Shown: positions 1-5,893, counted from the stretch's first letter. The stretch is DNA of 7,537 nt from an uncultured Prevotella sp. (GCA_900770845.1 CAAGLS010000136.1:1-7537); one strand, 5' to 3'. Notes: a model not told the origin generated them from the sequence alone. Numbers and translations: made by a program.

Positions 1-355
1 AGTAAGCCTGAACATGAGTATTTTCTTTCCCCTCCCTATAAAAACATACCAAGGAACCACTGAAAATATTCGCTGTGCCGATATTTGGGGTACATCATAT
101 TGAACACCCTAGAAACCAACGGCAAGACAACCATAATAGGGCAATGCGCACTGCGTGCTTCGCGCCCCTCGACGCGCTGAGTCCAGTCCATCAACAATGC
201 CTCCACCCCAGGCTGCGCTATGCTTGCCCGGGGTTAGGGAGAGACTGCCTCTTCGAGGCTATCGCGGGTGCAAGTTGCAGACTCCCATTCAATCCATAGG
301 AGGGACTACGTGCCCCCCTTCCTCCATGAAAGCCATTCGGGGGCAACTCAAGCCC
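1..355. other. Non-coding stretch downstream of aroC, GC-rich hairpins
   Basis: I see no credible gene here. The open frames that cross it have low-complexity, Pro/Arg/His-rich translations without family features. The segment contains a GC-rich imperfect hairpin: ACCCC-A-GGC (205-213) facing GCC-C-GGGGT (226-234) around a 12-nt loop. A second possible stem pairs TGCCCCC (311-317) with GGGGGCA (339-345). The latter lies just past the aroC stop and could end or stabilise the aroC message, but no T-tract follows it on the minus strand. The style (GC-rich hairpin followed by a long arginine/cysteine-rich pseudo-frame) resembles dispersed intergenic repeats of Prevotella-like genomes; that is recollection, not a search result. 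Confidence 0.4.
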
Positions 356-1435
356 TTATTCCATTCTTACCGTCTTGCCCATCAAGTAGCAGTCGAGAAC
401 CACCATGGCTGCCATGGCCTCCACAATGGGCACCGCACGCGGCACCACACAGGGGTCGTGGCGACCATGCGCCTCCACCACGGTCTCACACCCATGGATG
501 TCAACCGTGGGCTGGGGCTTTAGGAGGGTGGCCACGGGCTTGAACGCCACGCGGAAATAGATGTCCTCGCCATTGGATATGCCCCCCTGGATGCCGCCGC
601 TGTGGTTGGTACGGGTGGCGATGCGCCCATGGTCAGAGCAGAAGATGTCGTTCAGCTCACTGCCGCGCTTGGAGCAGGAGGCGAAGCCCTCACCATACTC
701 AAATCCCTTGGCGGCATTGATGGAGAGCATGGCAGAGGCAAGCTGGGCTTGGAGCTTGTCAAACTCAGGTTCGCCAAGACCAGCGGGGCATCCCCTCACC
801 ACACACGTGACGACGCCGCCTATCGTGTCGCCGTCTGCCCTCACCTCATCGATGAGCCGCTCCATGCGCTGGGAAACGTCCATGTCGGGACAGCGCACGT
901 CGTTCTCCTCAGCCTTTGCGAGGTCGTAGTGGGAATAGCCGTATGGCAGGGCTATGTCGCCCACCCGCGACGTGTAGGCCGCGATGCTGACACCGATTTT
1001 CCTCAGCGCCAGCTTGGCCAGTGCTCCCGCCACACAGCGGGCTATCGTGGCGCGGGCCGAGGCGCGTCCGCCGCCGCGATGGTCGCGCAGTCCATACTTT
1101 ATATAATAGGTATAGTCGGCATGCGAGGGTCGGAACACAGAGCGCAGGTTGTCATAGTCGCCCGGACGCTGGCTGGTGTTGCGAACGACGAAGCCTATGG
1201 GGCAGCCTGTGGTAGCACCCTCAAAGACCCCACTAAGCAGCTCCACGCGGTCGGGTTCCTTGCGTGCCGTCGTGATGCGGCTCTGCCCGGGCCTTCGGCG
1301 GTCGAGCTCATGCTGGATGAAAGCGAGGTCGACGCCCACGCCTGCCGGCATGCCGTCGACCACGCCTCCCACCGCCTCGCCATGGCTCTCGCCAAAAGAG
1401 GTGAGGGTGAAGATGTTGCCGAAACTATTCCTCAT
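356..1435 (-). CDS. aroC: Chorismate synthase
   Basis: This cytosolic enzyme of 359 residues converts 5-enolpyruvylshikimate-3-phosphate to chorismate, the last step of the shikimate pathway, using reduced FMN. The N-terminal signature GESHGEAVGGVVDGMP is at residues 15-30. The second conserved block, GGGRASARATIARC, is at 121-134. The C-terminal block starting RHDP, with the following PRAVPI, begins at 325. The two family histidines thought to act near FMN appear as His18 and His105 (RPSHAD). Length is normal for the family. The frame is open for 49 further codons upstream, but those overlap slyD and encode an Ala/Thr/Arg-rich shadow, so I start at MRNSFGNIF, the usual AroC N terminus. The start lies 13 bp after the slyD stop, with a purine-rich GGCGGCGGA just upstream, so the two genes are probably co-transcribed. 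Identity is certain; the start is nearly so. Confidence 0.97.
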   Translation of the reverse strand: MRNSFGNIFTLTSFGESHGEAVGGVVDGMPAGVGVDLAFIQHELDRRRPGQSRITTARKEPDRVELLSGVFEGATTGCPIGFVVRNTSQRPGDYDNLRSVFRPSHADYTYYIKYGLRDHRGGGRASARATIARCVAGALAKLALRKIGVSIAAYTSRVGDIALPYGYSHYDLAKAEENDVRCPDMDVSQRMERLIDEVRADGDTIGGVVTCVVRGCPAGLGEPEFDKLQAQLASAMLSINAAKGFEYGEGFASCSKRGSELNDIFCSDHGRIATRTNHSGGIQGGISNGEDIYFRVAFKPVATLLKPQPTVDIHGCETVVEAHGRHDPCVVPRAVPIVEAMAAMVVLDCYLMGKTVRME

Positions 1436-1448
1436 TGTCCGCCGCCGA

Positions 1449-2069
1449 TCATTGGTGTCTGCCGCAGTGGCCGCCGTGGCAATGGCCCTTGCCGTGGCCT
1501 TTCTCCTCGTGGTGTCCACCGCAGTGTCCCTCGCCGCCACCGCAGCCCTGGCAGTCGTCGCAGCCGCCACCACAGCCGCCACTCATCATCTGCTCCAGTT
1601 GCTGCAGCTCCTCGTCGGTGGCCGGACGGTTCTCCAGCACCGAGCCCGTGAAGTGCAGGCTCTTGCCGGCAAGCGGATGGTTGAGGTCAATGGTCACCTT
1701 GTCGTCGCCAATCTCCACCACGCTTCCCATGAAGCGGTCGCCGTTATCATTCTGCAATGGCACCACGCTGCCCACCTGTATGTGGTCGCTGTCGAACTTG
1801 CCGTCGATGAAGAAGAGCTGCTTGTCGAGGTCGACCACTCGTTCGTCCACATACTCGCCGTAGGCCCTGTCGGGAGCAAGGGTGAAGTCGAAGCTCTCAC
1901 CCTTGGCCAAGGGGGCGATGGCCTTCTCGAAGTCGTCGAGCACCATGCCGCAACTGGTCAGGAAGACAAAGGGGCGACCCTCTTCGGTTTTCTCAATCAG
2001 CGAGTTGTCGGCTGCGGCTGCGTCGTGCAGCTCGTATGCCACCGCTATCATGTTCTTGTTTTGTTCCAT
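1449..2069 (-). CDS. slyD: SlyD-like FKBP-type peptidyl-prolyl cis-trans isomerase with metal-binding tail
   Basis: This is a 206-residue cytosolic prolyl isomerase/chaperone of the SlyD branch of FKBPs. Residues 8-75 form the first FKBP half, with the DRAYGEY segment at 67-73. The insert-in-flap chaperone domain follows at about 75-125, and the family motif NHPLAG is at 130-135. Residues 164-206 form a tail with seven Cys and eight His among Gly, a layout known in SlyD to bind Ni, Zn or Cu. In E. coli SlyD helps mature [NiFe] hydrogenase and lyse cells with phage phiX174 E protein; here only folding and metal storage can be inferred. The usual PGLE of the FKBP pocket reads LDDFE at about 44-48, so catalytic strength is uncertain. 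No signal peptide is present. It is first in a probable operon with aroC, a pairing with no obvious functional logic. Confidence 0.93.
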   Translation of the reverse strand: MEQNKNMIAVAYELHDAAAADNSLIEKTEEGRPFVFLTSCGMVLDDFEKAIAPLAKGESFDFTLAPDRAYGEYVDERVVDLDKQLFFIDGKFDSDHIQVGSVVPLQNDNGDRFMGSVVEIGDDKVTIDLNHPLAGKSLHFTGSVLENRPATDEELQQLEQMMSGGCGGGCDDCQGCGGGEGHCGGHHEEKGHGKGHCHGGHCGRHQ

Positions 2070-2104
2070 GTTGTCTTTTCTTATATGATATATGTATGAT
2101 AGTG

Positions 2105-2112
2105 CAAAGGTA
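2105..2112 (-). promoter_or_regulatory. Candidate -7 box for the slyD-aroC operon
   Basis: On the minus strand this reads TACCTTTG, matching the Bacteroidota -7 consensus TAnnTTTG. It lies about 35 nt upstream of the slyD start, which would give a leader of roughly 30 nt. No clear TTTG is present at the -33 spacing, so the promoter is only half supported. Confidence 0.5.
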
Positions 2113-2306
2113 AGAAAAATAATCCATAATCCATCATCGCCCCCGCATTATTGGCGAAGAGGAGACCCATCGTGGCCTCGACTCTGTGCGACGCATGAGT
2201 GCCCCCTCTCGTGGACATGTCCATGGAAGGCAATATCCATAATGAAGCAGGCTGGAACCAGTCGGTAACAAAAATGAAACACAACAAGGCAATTGGCTGA
2301 CTGATT

Positions 2307-2327
2307 GAAATCAATTGGATTGATTTC
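2307..2327. repeat. Perfect 8-bp inverted repeat upstream of the small exported-protein gene
   Basis: GAAATCAA (2307-2314) faces TTGATTTC (2320-2327) around the loop TTGGA. Further outward GACT and AGTC also match, with a four-base offset. It lies about 44 bp upstream of the -33 box of the next promoter, so it could be a regulator site. No T-tract follows on either strand. The rest of the divergent gap (2113-2370) shows only the palindrome TGGACATGTCCA at 2212-2223 and no gene. Confidence 0.35.
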
Positions 2328-2370
2328 AGTCAAGAAACGGCACTGTTATCGCAAACAAAACGATAAAAAG

Positions 2371-2402
2371 TTTGTTGCCCATGGATAAAAGCCCTACCTT
2401 TG
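2371..2402 (+). promoter_or_regulatory. Bacteroidota-type promoter of the small exported-protein gene
   Basis: TTTG at 2371-2374 and TACCTTTG at 2395-2402 are separated by 20 nt, close to the TTTG-N19-TAnnTTTG consensus. Transcription would begin near 2407-2410, leaving a leader of about 100 nt before the start codon at 2509. Confidence 0.75.
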
Positions 2403-2408
2403 CATCAG

Positions 2409-2508
2409 ACAAAACAACAAGCCGCAACAAGGCGGCAAGTAACATAAGGATAACAAAAAGGATAACCAACCGCTGGAACGCGGCTGAAAAAAAAGAAAGG
2501 ATTAGATT
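2409..2508 (+). other. Structured 5' leader
   Basis: The predicted leader carries two small GC-rich hairpins in an A-rich background: GCCGC (2421-2425) with GCGGC (2432-2436), and CCGC (2470-2473) with GCGG (2480-2483). A purine-rich tract with AAAGGA follows just before the ATG at 2509. The hairpins may stabilise the mRNA; I recognise no known riboswitch. Confidence 0.35.
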
Positions 2509-2871
2509 ATGAAGAAGATTGTATTGACATTGGTAGCCGTCATGAGCATGACAATGGGTTTCGCAGCTGACGCAAAGAACAACACCAACGCTGAGCTTGA
2601 GGCCTACAACATCACGCTGAACTACAACCGACTGGGCAATGTGCTGAACCTCACGCAGGACCAGATTGACGGCATGAAAGATATTCACAAGACTTTCCGC
2701 GCGGAAATGATGAACGCCGCCACTGCCGACGAGGCCGACAAGGATGCCATGGTGAACAAGGCCGTGGAGAAGGATCTCAAGTACATGAGCTACATCCTCA
2801 CCGGCAAGCAGATGGAGAAGTATGAGCTGCTGCTCAAGACCACGCTCCGCAACCGTGGCCTCTTGAAATAA
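2509..2871 (+). CDS. Small exported protein of unknown function (Bacteroidales-type)
   Basis: This encodes a 120-residue protein that I cannot assign to a named family. Residues 1-20 are a typical Sec signal peptide: MKK, a hydrophobic stretch, then an Ala-rich cleavage region around GFAADA. The mature part is predicted mostly helical and charged. It contains LNLTQDQIDGMKDIHKTFRAEMMNAA (about 47-72) and a C-terminal block ILTGKQMEKYELLLKTTLRNRG. The pattern of 'LTxxQ...' near the start and 'LTxxQMxKY' near the end recalls small helical periplasmic proteins of the Spy/CpxP kind. That is an analogy only; no LTxxQ metal or chaperone residues can be verified. There is no lipobox cysteine, so it is probably periplasmic and soluble. 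It is a single-gene unit with a strong promoter, long leader and strong terminator, which suggests abundant expression. I recall similar proteins in Prevotella and Bacteroides, without assigned function. Confidence 0.88.
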   Translation: MKKIVLTLVAVMSMTMGFAADAKNNTNAELEAYNITLNYNRLGNVLNLTQDQIDGMKDIHKTFRAEMMNAATADEADKDAMVNKAVEKDLKYMSYILTGKQMEKYELLLKTTLRNRGLLK

Positions 2872-2912
2872 ACAACAACACAACAGAAGATTTAGAGGAA
2901 TAAGAGAGACAT

Positions 2913-2946
2913 AAGGGCTGTTGACATCAAGTCGGCAGCCCTTTTT
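2913..2946 (+). terminator. Strong intrinsic terminator
   Basis: AAGGGCTG (2913-2920) pairs with CAGCCCTT (2936-2943). The stem continues inward through two T-G wobble pairs and GAC/GTC to a five-base loop ATCAA. Five T's (2942-2946) close it. It sits about 40 nt after the stop of the small exported-protein gene and separates it from ndh. Confidence 0.9.
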
Positions 2947-3019
2947 CAATTCATCATGCATCCTTCCTAATTGCAGCGACGCCAGTTGGACGACGCATGA
3001 GGAGGCCAAACATGGCTTT

Positions 3020-3035
3020 GGCACAAGGCATGGCC
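3020..3035 (-). repeat. Decayed copy of the GGCC hairpin element
   Basis: GGCACAAGGCATGGCC matches the core of the element at 6718-6744 with one change, but the flanking bases have drifted. It lies between the terminator of the small gene and ndh, a typical place for dispersed intergenic repeats. Confidence 0.4.
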
Positions 3036-3152
3036 GTTGGGGAGGAGCCACGCGCCATCCCAGCGGCCTATGCAAAGGTTAAGACCTGGCAAAGGGTCTT
3101 GCGTATGGCATAGAATTTGCGAATCTTAGTATGTAACCATCTTTATAGGGAT

Positions 3153-4439
3153 ATGAGAGCCAATATCAGAATCAACGAGTTGACAAGAGTGGTCATCGTG
3201 GGGGCCGGCCTCGGTGGCCTCCGACTGGCCACGCGACTGCGCAAGTCGGGTTTCCAGGTAGTGATAGTAGACAAGAACAACTACAACCAGTTTCCACCGC
3301 TCATCTATCAGGTCGCCTCGGCCGGACTGGAGCCCAGCAGCATCTCCTTCCCCCTGCGCCGCATCTTCCAGGGGTACAAGAACTATTTCTGCCGGATGGC
3401 CGAGGTGAGGGACATCGACGCCAAGGAGAAGGCCATCCACACCTCGGTGGGCACCATCCACTACAACTATTTGGTGCTGGCCATGGGCGGCACGACCAAC
3501 TTCTTCGGCAATGAGGACATTGAGCGTCACGCCCTGCCCATGAAGACTGTGGAGGACTCGATGGCCCTGCGCAACCACATCCTGCTCGCCCTTGAGCGCG
3601 CGGAGACGGAGGAGAACGGGGAAAAGCGACAGAAATACATGAACTTCGTCATCGTGGGCGGTGGCCCATCGGGAGTGGAGATTGCAGGAGCGCTGGCAGA
3701 AATGAAGAAGGACATCGTGCCAAAGGACTACCCCGACCTTGCCGACCACATGCACATCTATCTGCTCAACTCGGGACAGCGGCTGCTCAAGGCCATGGAC
3801 CCCGCGTCGTCGGCCACGGCTGAGAGGGACCTCAAGAAGATGGGCGTACACGTGCGCAACGGATGGAGGGTGACAGGATATAAGGGCGACGTGGTGAGCG
3901 TGGACAATGGCCAGACCATCGAGTCATCTACCGTGATCTGGGTGAGCGGAATCAAGGCCAACACCATCGGCGGCGTGCCGGAGGAGGCCGTGGGACACGC
4001 CGGGCGACTGCTCACCGACCGCTTCAACAGGGTGAAGGGCATGGACGACGTGTTTGCCATCGGCGACCAGAGCCTCGTGGAGGGCGACCCCGAATGGAAG
4101 TTGGGCCATCCGCAATTGGCCCAAGTGGCCTTGCAGCAGGCTGCCAATGTGGCGCGCAACATCATAAGGAAGGAAAAGGGCGAGGCGATGCTGCCCTTCG
4201 AATACAAGGACCTCGGCACCATGGCCACCATCGGACGCAAACGGGCAGTTGCGGAGATAGGGAAGGCCAAGTTTGGAGGACTGCCCGCATGGGTGCTGTG
4301 GCTGGTGGTGCACCTGCGTTCCATACTCGGCGTGAAAAACAAGTTCATCGTGCTGCTCAACTGGATGTGGAACTACTTCAACTACAAACAGAGCCTGCGG
4401 CTGATTCTGCGACCCAAGCAGCGTCCCTTGGACGAGTGA
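3153..4439 (+). CDS. ndh: Type II NAD(P)H:quinone oxidoreductase (NDH-2)
   Basis: This 428-residue, single-subunit, FAD-containing respiratory dehydrogenase moves electrons from NAD(P)H to quinone at the inner face of the cytoplasmic membrane without pumping protons. The FAD Rossmann motif GAGLGG is at residues 17-22, ending its second strand at Asp40. The NAD(P)H motif GGGPSGVE is at 169-176, the FAD-phosphate motif FAIGD at 301-305, and the quinone-site motif AQVALQQ at 323-329. The C terminus (about 370-415) is rich in Trp, Leu and Val with basic residues, the amphipathic membrane anchor expected for NDH-2. Residue 206 (YLLNSG) is Asn where NADH-using members usually have Glu. I chose the ATG at 3153; a TTG at 3117 would add twelve residues with no Rossmann role. 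The preceding strong terminator implies its own promoter, which I could not place. The gene converges on the toxin operon. Confidence 0.95.
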   Translation: MRANIRINELTRVVIVGAGLGGLRLATRLRKSGFQVVIVDKNNYNQFPPLIYQVASAGLEPSSISFPLRRIFQGYKNYFCRMAEVRDIDAKEKAIHTSVGTIHYNYLVLAMGGTTNFFGNEDIERHALPMKTVEDSMALRNHILLALERAETEENGEKRQKYMNFVIVGGGPSGVEIAGALAEMKKDIVPKDYPDLADHMHIYLLNSGQRLLKAMDPASSATAERDLKKMGVHVRNGWRVTGYKGDVVSVDNGQTIESSTVIWVSGIKANTIGGVPEEAVGHAGRLLTDRFNRVKGMDDVFAIGDQSLVEGDPEWKLGHPQLAQVALQQAANVARNIIRKEKGEAMLPFEYKDLGTMATIGRKRAVAEIGKAKFGGLPAWVLWLVVHLRSILGVKNKFIVLLNWMWNYFNYKQSLRLILRPKQRPLDE

Positions 4440-4528
4440 GCGGGTGAGACAGGCCAGCCTGCCTGCGGCTGCGGGGTCCCGTCTCAAACGACAGCCAAAC
4501 AGGAAAGGGCGAGGACTCACAACCAAGA

Positions 4529-4581
4529 ATCCGCAATCATCCAACTGCAGTTGCTGAAGCTTCGGTTGGATGATTGCGGAT
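4529..4581. repeat. Perfect 17-bp inverted repeat with palindromic loop
   Basis: ATCCGCAATCATCCAAC (4529-4545) is the exact reverse complement of 4565-4581. The 19-nt loop adds two local palindromes: CAACTGCAGTTG (4542-4553), which overlaps the left arm, and GAAGCTTC (4556-4563). The repeat lies between convergent ndh and the toxin operon, so it may stop transcripts. No T-tract follows either arm, so it is not a classic terminator and may be a protein-binding or recombination site. Confidence 0.7.
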
Positions 4582-4592
4582 AATCATAAAAC

Positions 4593-4620
4593 GAAAAGAG
4601 CCCTTCCACGTTTGTGGAAG
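4593..4620 (-). terminator. Candidate terminator of the zeta toxin operon
   Basis: On the minus strand CTTCCAC, loop AAAC, GTGGAAG (4620-4603) is followed by GGCTCTTTTCGTTTTA. This is a 7-bp hairpin with a broken T-run, about 30 nt past the toxin stop. The stem is modest and the T-run starts a few bases late, so efficiency is uncertain. Confidence 0.55.
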
Positions 4621-4649
4621 AGCCCATGTATTCACCTATCAGTTTGCTG

Positions 4650-5246
4650 TCATAACATTATTTTGGCCCACTCTGGAATATCTTCTACATAGCTTTTGAA
4701 GAGTTTGCCGTTCACCGTGCGGAAAAGAAGTTGGGCATCGGCATCTTCAATGGAGTTGTCATAGACATAGGTGCGGTCAACAAACTTTGATGCAGCTGCA
4801 CAATTTGATATAGAACGTTGATATCGAGAGATGATTTTCGGGATTGGGACATCATGGCCTCCCTCCATCACTCTCTTGGCAATGCGTGCAGCGTTAATCG
4901 TTGGACTACTCGTTGACACAAAGAACAAGCGAACAAAGAATCCGGCTTCTTTTGCTCTTTTGATATAATCTACCTTTTGAGGAATCGAGAGAACGGTCTC
5001 AAATATCAGGCTTTGCTTTTTTACAAGGCATTCTTCGCGCAGGTTCTCGCAGTAGCGAACAGAGTTCGTCACGGCTTCTTGACTGTTCCAGTCACCAAAC
5101 CTCTCCTGCGCAATAATGTCTGGGTTGATGTAAATGGCATTCTCCAGCCATTCGTGATGAAGAATCTTAGACGTGATAGTTGTCTTGCCAGACCCATTAG
5201 GTCCGGCAATAACGATAAGGACAGGTTTATGATCCTCGTTCGTCAT
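4650..5246 (-). CDS. Zeta toxin family protein (P-loop kinase)
   Basis: This is a 198-residue cytosolic P-loop kinase of the zeta/PezT-like group. Characterised members phosphorylate UDP-N-acetylglucosamine and so block cell-wall synthesis; other relatives phosphorylate different small molecules, so the substrate here is not known. Walker A GPNGSGKTT is at residues 15-23. The NPD at 41-43 supplies the Asp expected to activate the sugar hydroxyl, and the FET motif is at 82-84. The segment RIAKRVMEGGHDVP...RYQRS (121-145) carries the arginines and the GGHxVP block typical of this family. Its length is that of compact bacterial zeta proteins. The ATG at 5246 shares ATGA with the stop of the upstream small gene, a translational-coupling arrangement. 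A longer start at 5282 would overlap that gene by 40 bp and is less likely. Base composition is clearly more AT-rich than ndh, consistent with transfer. Confidence 0.9.
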   Translation of the reverse strand: MTNEDHKPVLIVIAGPNGSGKTTITSKILHHEWLENAIYINPDIIAQERFGDWNSQEAVTNSVRYCENLREECLVKKQSLIFETVLSIPQKVDYIKRAKEAGFFVRLFFVSTSSPTINAARIAKRVMEGGHDVPIPKIISRYQRSISNCAAASKFVDRTYVYDNSIEDADAQLLFRTVNGKLFKSYVEDIPEWAKIML

Positions 5247-5470
5247 TGTACCGTAGCTATACTTGAATTTGTACTGCTCCATCTCTGAACCGTCGCGTCA
5301 GCCATCTTTCTCAGTTGGTCGAAGTAGCGCTTGTGCGCCTCTTCTCCCTTGCGCTTGGCATCCAAGGCAGCCTCGTGCATAATCTGGGCAAGAATCTCGT
5401 CAGAGGGTTCCTCCATGCTTGTGAGTTTATATGTGTCTATTGTCTGCATAGGCATTGTCTTAATGTTCAT
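5243..5470 (-). CDS. Small putative antitoxin-position protein upstream of zeta toxin
   Basis: At most 75 residues; mostly helical and charged by inspection, with EEPSDEILAQIMHEAALDAKRKGEEAHKRYF at about 20-50 and a Ser/Thr-rich end. It does not resemble the epsilon antitoxin or PezA (no HTH visible) in any way I can detect, but its position, size and ATGA overlap with the kinase gene suggest the antitoxin or a chaperone-like partner. I recall comparable 'EEPSDEIL' proteins before zeta-like genes in Bacteroidales. The start is uncertain. ATGs lie at 5470, 5455, 5449 and 5416, and the promoter's -7 box ends only two bases before the first. A normal transcript would therefore begin at or past 5470, favouring 5455 or 5449 (70 or 68 residues) unless the message is leaderless. 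The frame continues upstream to 5569, but that part overlaps the promoter. Confidence 0.75.
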   Translation of the reverse strand: MNIKTMPMQTIDTYKLTSMEEPSDEILAQIMHEAALDAKRKGEEAHKRYFDQLRKMADATVQRWSSTNSSIATVQ

Positions 5471-5472
5471 TG

Positions 5473-5503
5473 CAAAGATAGTGCAAATGGGTGGAATGGC
5501 AAA
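5473..5503 (-). promoter_or_regulatory. Near-consensus promoter of the zeta toxin operon
   Basis: On the minus strand TTTG (5503-5500), 19 nt, then TATCTTTG (5480-5473) match the Bacteroidota consensus and spacing exactly. The -33 box sits inside an 11-bp inverted repeat arm (5493-5503), which would let a bound repressor block it. Confidence 0.8.
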
Positions 5504-5534
5504 AGAAAACACGAAGTTTTTCCTTTGCCATTCC
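5493..5534. repeat. 11-bp inverted repeat over the toxin-operon promoter
   Basis: GGAATGGCAAA (5493-5503) is the exact reverse complement of TTTGCCATTCC (5524-5534), with a 20-nt spacer. A related direct copy, CAAATGnGTGGAATG, appears at 5484-5498 and 5567-5581. The overlap with the -33 box makes it a candidate operator. Confidence 0.55.
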
Positions 5535-5544
5535 CGAATACAGC

Positions 5545-5564
5545 CTATCTTATCTACAAGATAG
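5545..5564. repeat. 7-bp hairpin upstream of the toxin operon
   Basis: CTATCTT (5545-5551) faces AAGATAG (5558-5564) around ATCTAC. There is no T-tract. It may be a regulatory site or the tail of a lost upstream unit. Confidence 0.3.
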
Positions 5565-5660
5565 CTCAAATGAGTGGAATGTGATTACTCGCCTGCTTGC
5601 CTCATCTGCCTGCGACCTTGTGCCTTACATTGTGTCAACTTTCTTCAGTCTGAGGTTGCG

Positions 5661-5744
5661 GGCATTTGTCGACAAGTTGGTCGGCAAATGTCGACGAGTT
5701 GGTTGGCAATTGGCAGCAAGTTGGTCGGCAATTGTCAACAACCG
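5661..5744. repeat. 22-bp tandem repeat array (about 3.8 copies)
   Basis: Units start at 5661, 5683, 5705 and 5727 (the last is partial). Each begins GGCAnnT and ends AGTTGGTC or similar, with GTCGAC in units 1 and 2, GGCAGC in unit 3 and GTCAAC in the last. The 22-bp period is not a multiple of three, so it is not conserved coding sequence. Between 5584 and 5660 I see nothing. Confidence 0.85.
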
Positions 5745-5779
5745 AAACTTTGAAACAGATTCACTACACTACAACAACA

Positions 5780-5837
5780 GGGGCGTGTAAGCCCCACTCC
5801 TAACCATCCCAACAAAGGGAGGGGAATCCAATCTCCC
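5780..5837. repeat. Pair of small GC-rich hairpins in a gene-free stretch
   Basis: GGGGC-GTGTAA-GCCCC (5780-5795) and GGGAG (5817-5821) with CTCCC (5833-5837) form consecutive stems. A third, the GGCC element, follows at 5867-5893. The whole block 5775-5893 has no gene and looks like a composite dispersed intergenic repeat. The minus-strand frame across it is Gly/Leu/Pro-rich and not credible. Confidence 0.5.
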
Positions 5838-5866
5838 AAAGGACGTACCCAATGGCCACACCCGAC

Positions 5867-5893
5867 TGCAGGGGCCGTGCCTTGCGCCGGCCC
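5867..5893 (+). repeat. GGCC hairpin element, copy 1
   Basis: This is a 27-nt element with core GGCCGTGCCTTGCGCCGGCC. It can fold as GGGCCG (5872-5877) with CGGCCC (5888-5893) around a 10-nt loop. Copies occur at 6646-6672 and, inverted, at 6718-6744, with a decayed copy near 3020. It behaves like a REP-type intergenic element. Confidence 0.75.

Noticed and set aside
1436..1582. 49-codon N-terminal extension of aroC
   Set aside because: It lies inside slyD, reads as Ala/Thr/Arg low complexity, and the family N terminus MRNSFGNIF starts at 1435.
602..1651. Long plus-strand open frame opposite aroC
   Set aside because: Antisense shadow of a certain gene, favoured by high GC; no family features.
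1176..2099. Long plus-strand open frame opposite slyD
   Set aside because: Hydrophobic Ala/Val/Leu pattern is the antisense of slyD and aroC codons; no start context.
2326..3075. 249-codon minus-strand open frame
   Set aside because: It covers the promoter, gene and terminator of the small exported protein on the other strand; translation is featureless.
3111..3119. TAGAATTTG as a -7 box for ndh
   Set aside because: The spacer between TA and TTTG is three instead of two, and no TTTG lies at the -33 distance.
3117..3152. TTG start for ndh, twelve residues longer
   Set aside because: The ATG at 3153 leaves a normal-length lead into the FAD motif; the added residues have no family match.
5247..5282. 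Longer start for the zeta-type kinase
   Set aside because: It would overlap the upstream gene by 40 bp, while the ATG at 5246 makes a clean ATGA overlap and puts Walker A at the usual distance.
5661..5744. CRISPR array
   Set aside because: The 22-bp units are directly adjacent with no spacers, and no cas gene is present. The same holds for 7367-7432.
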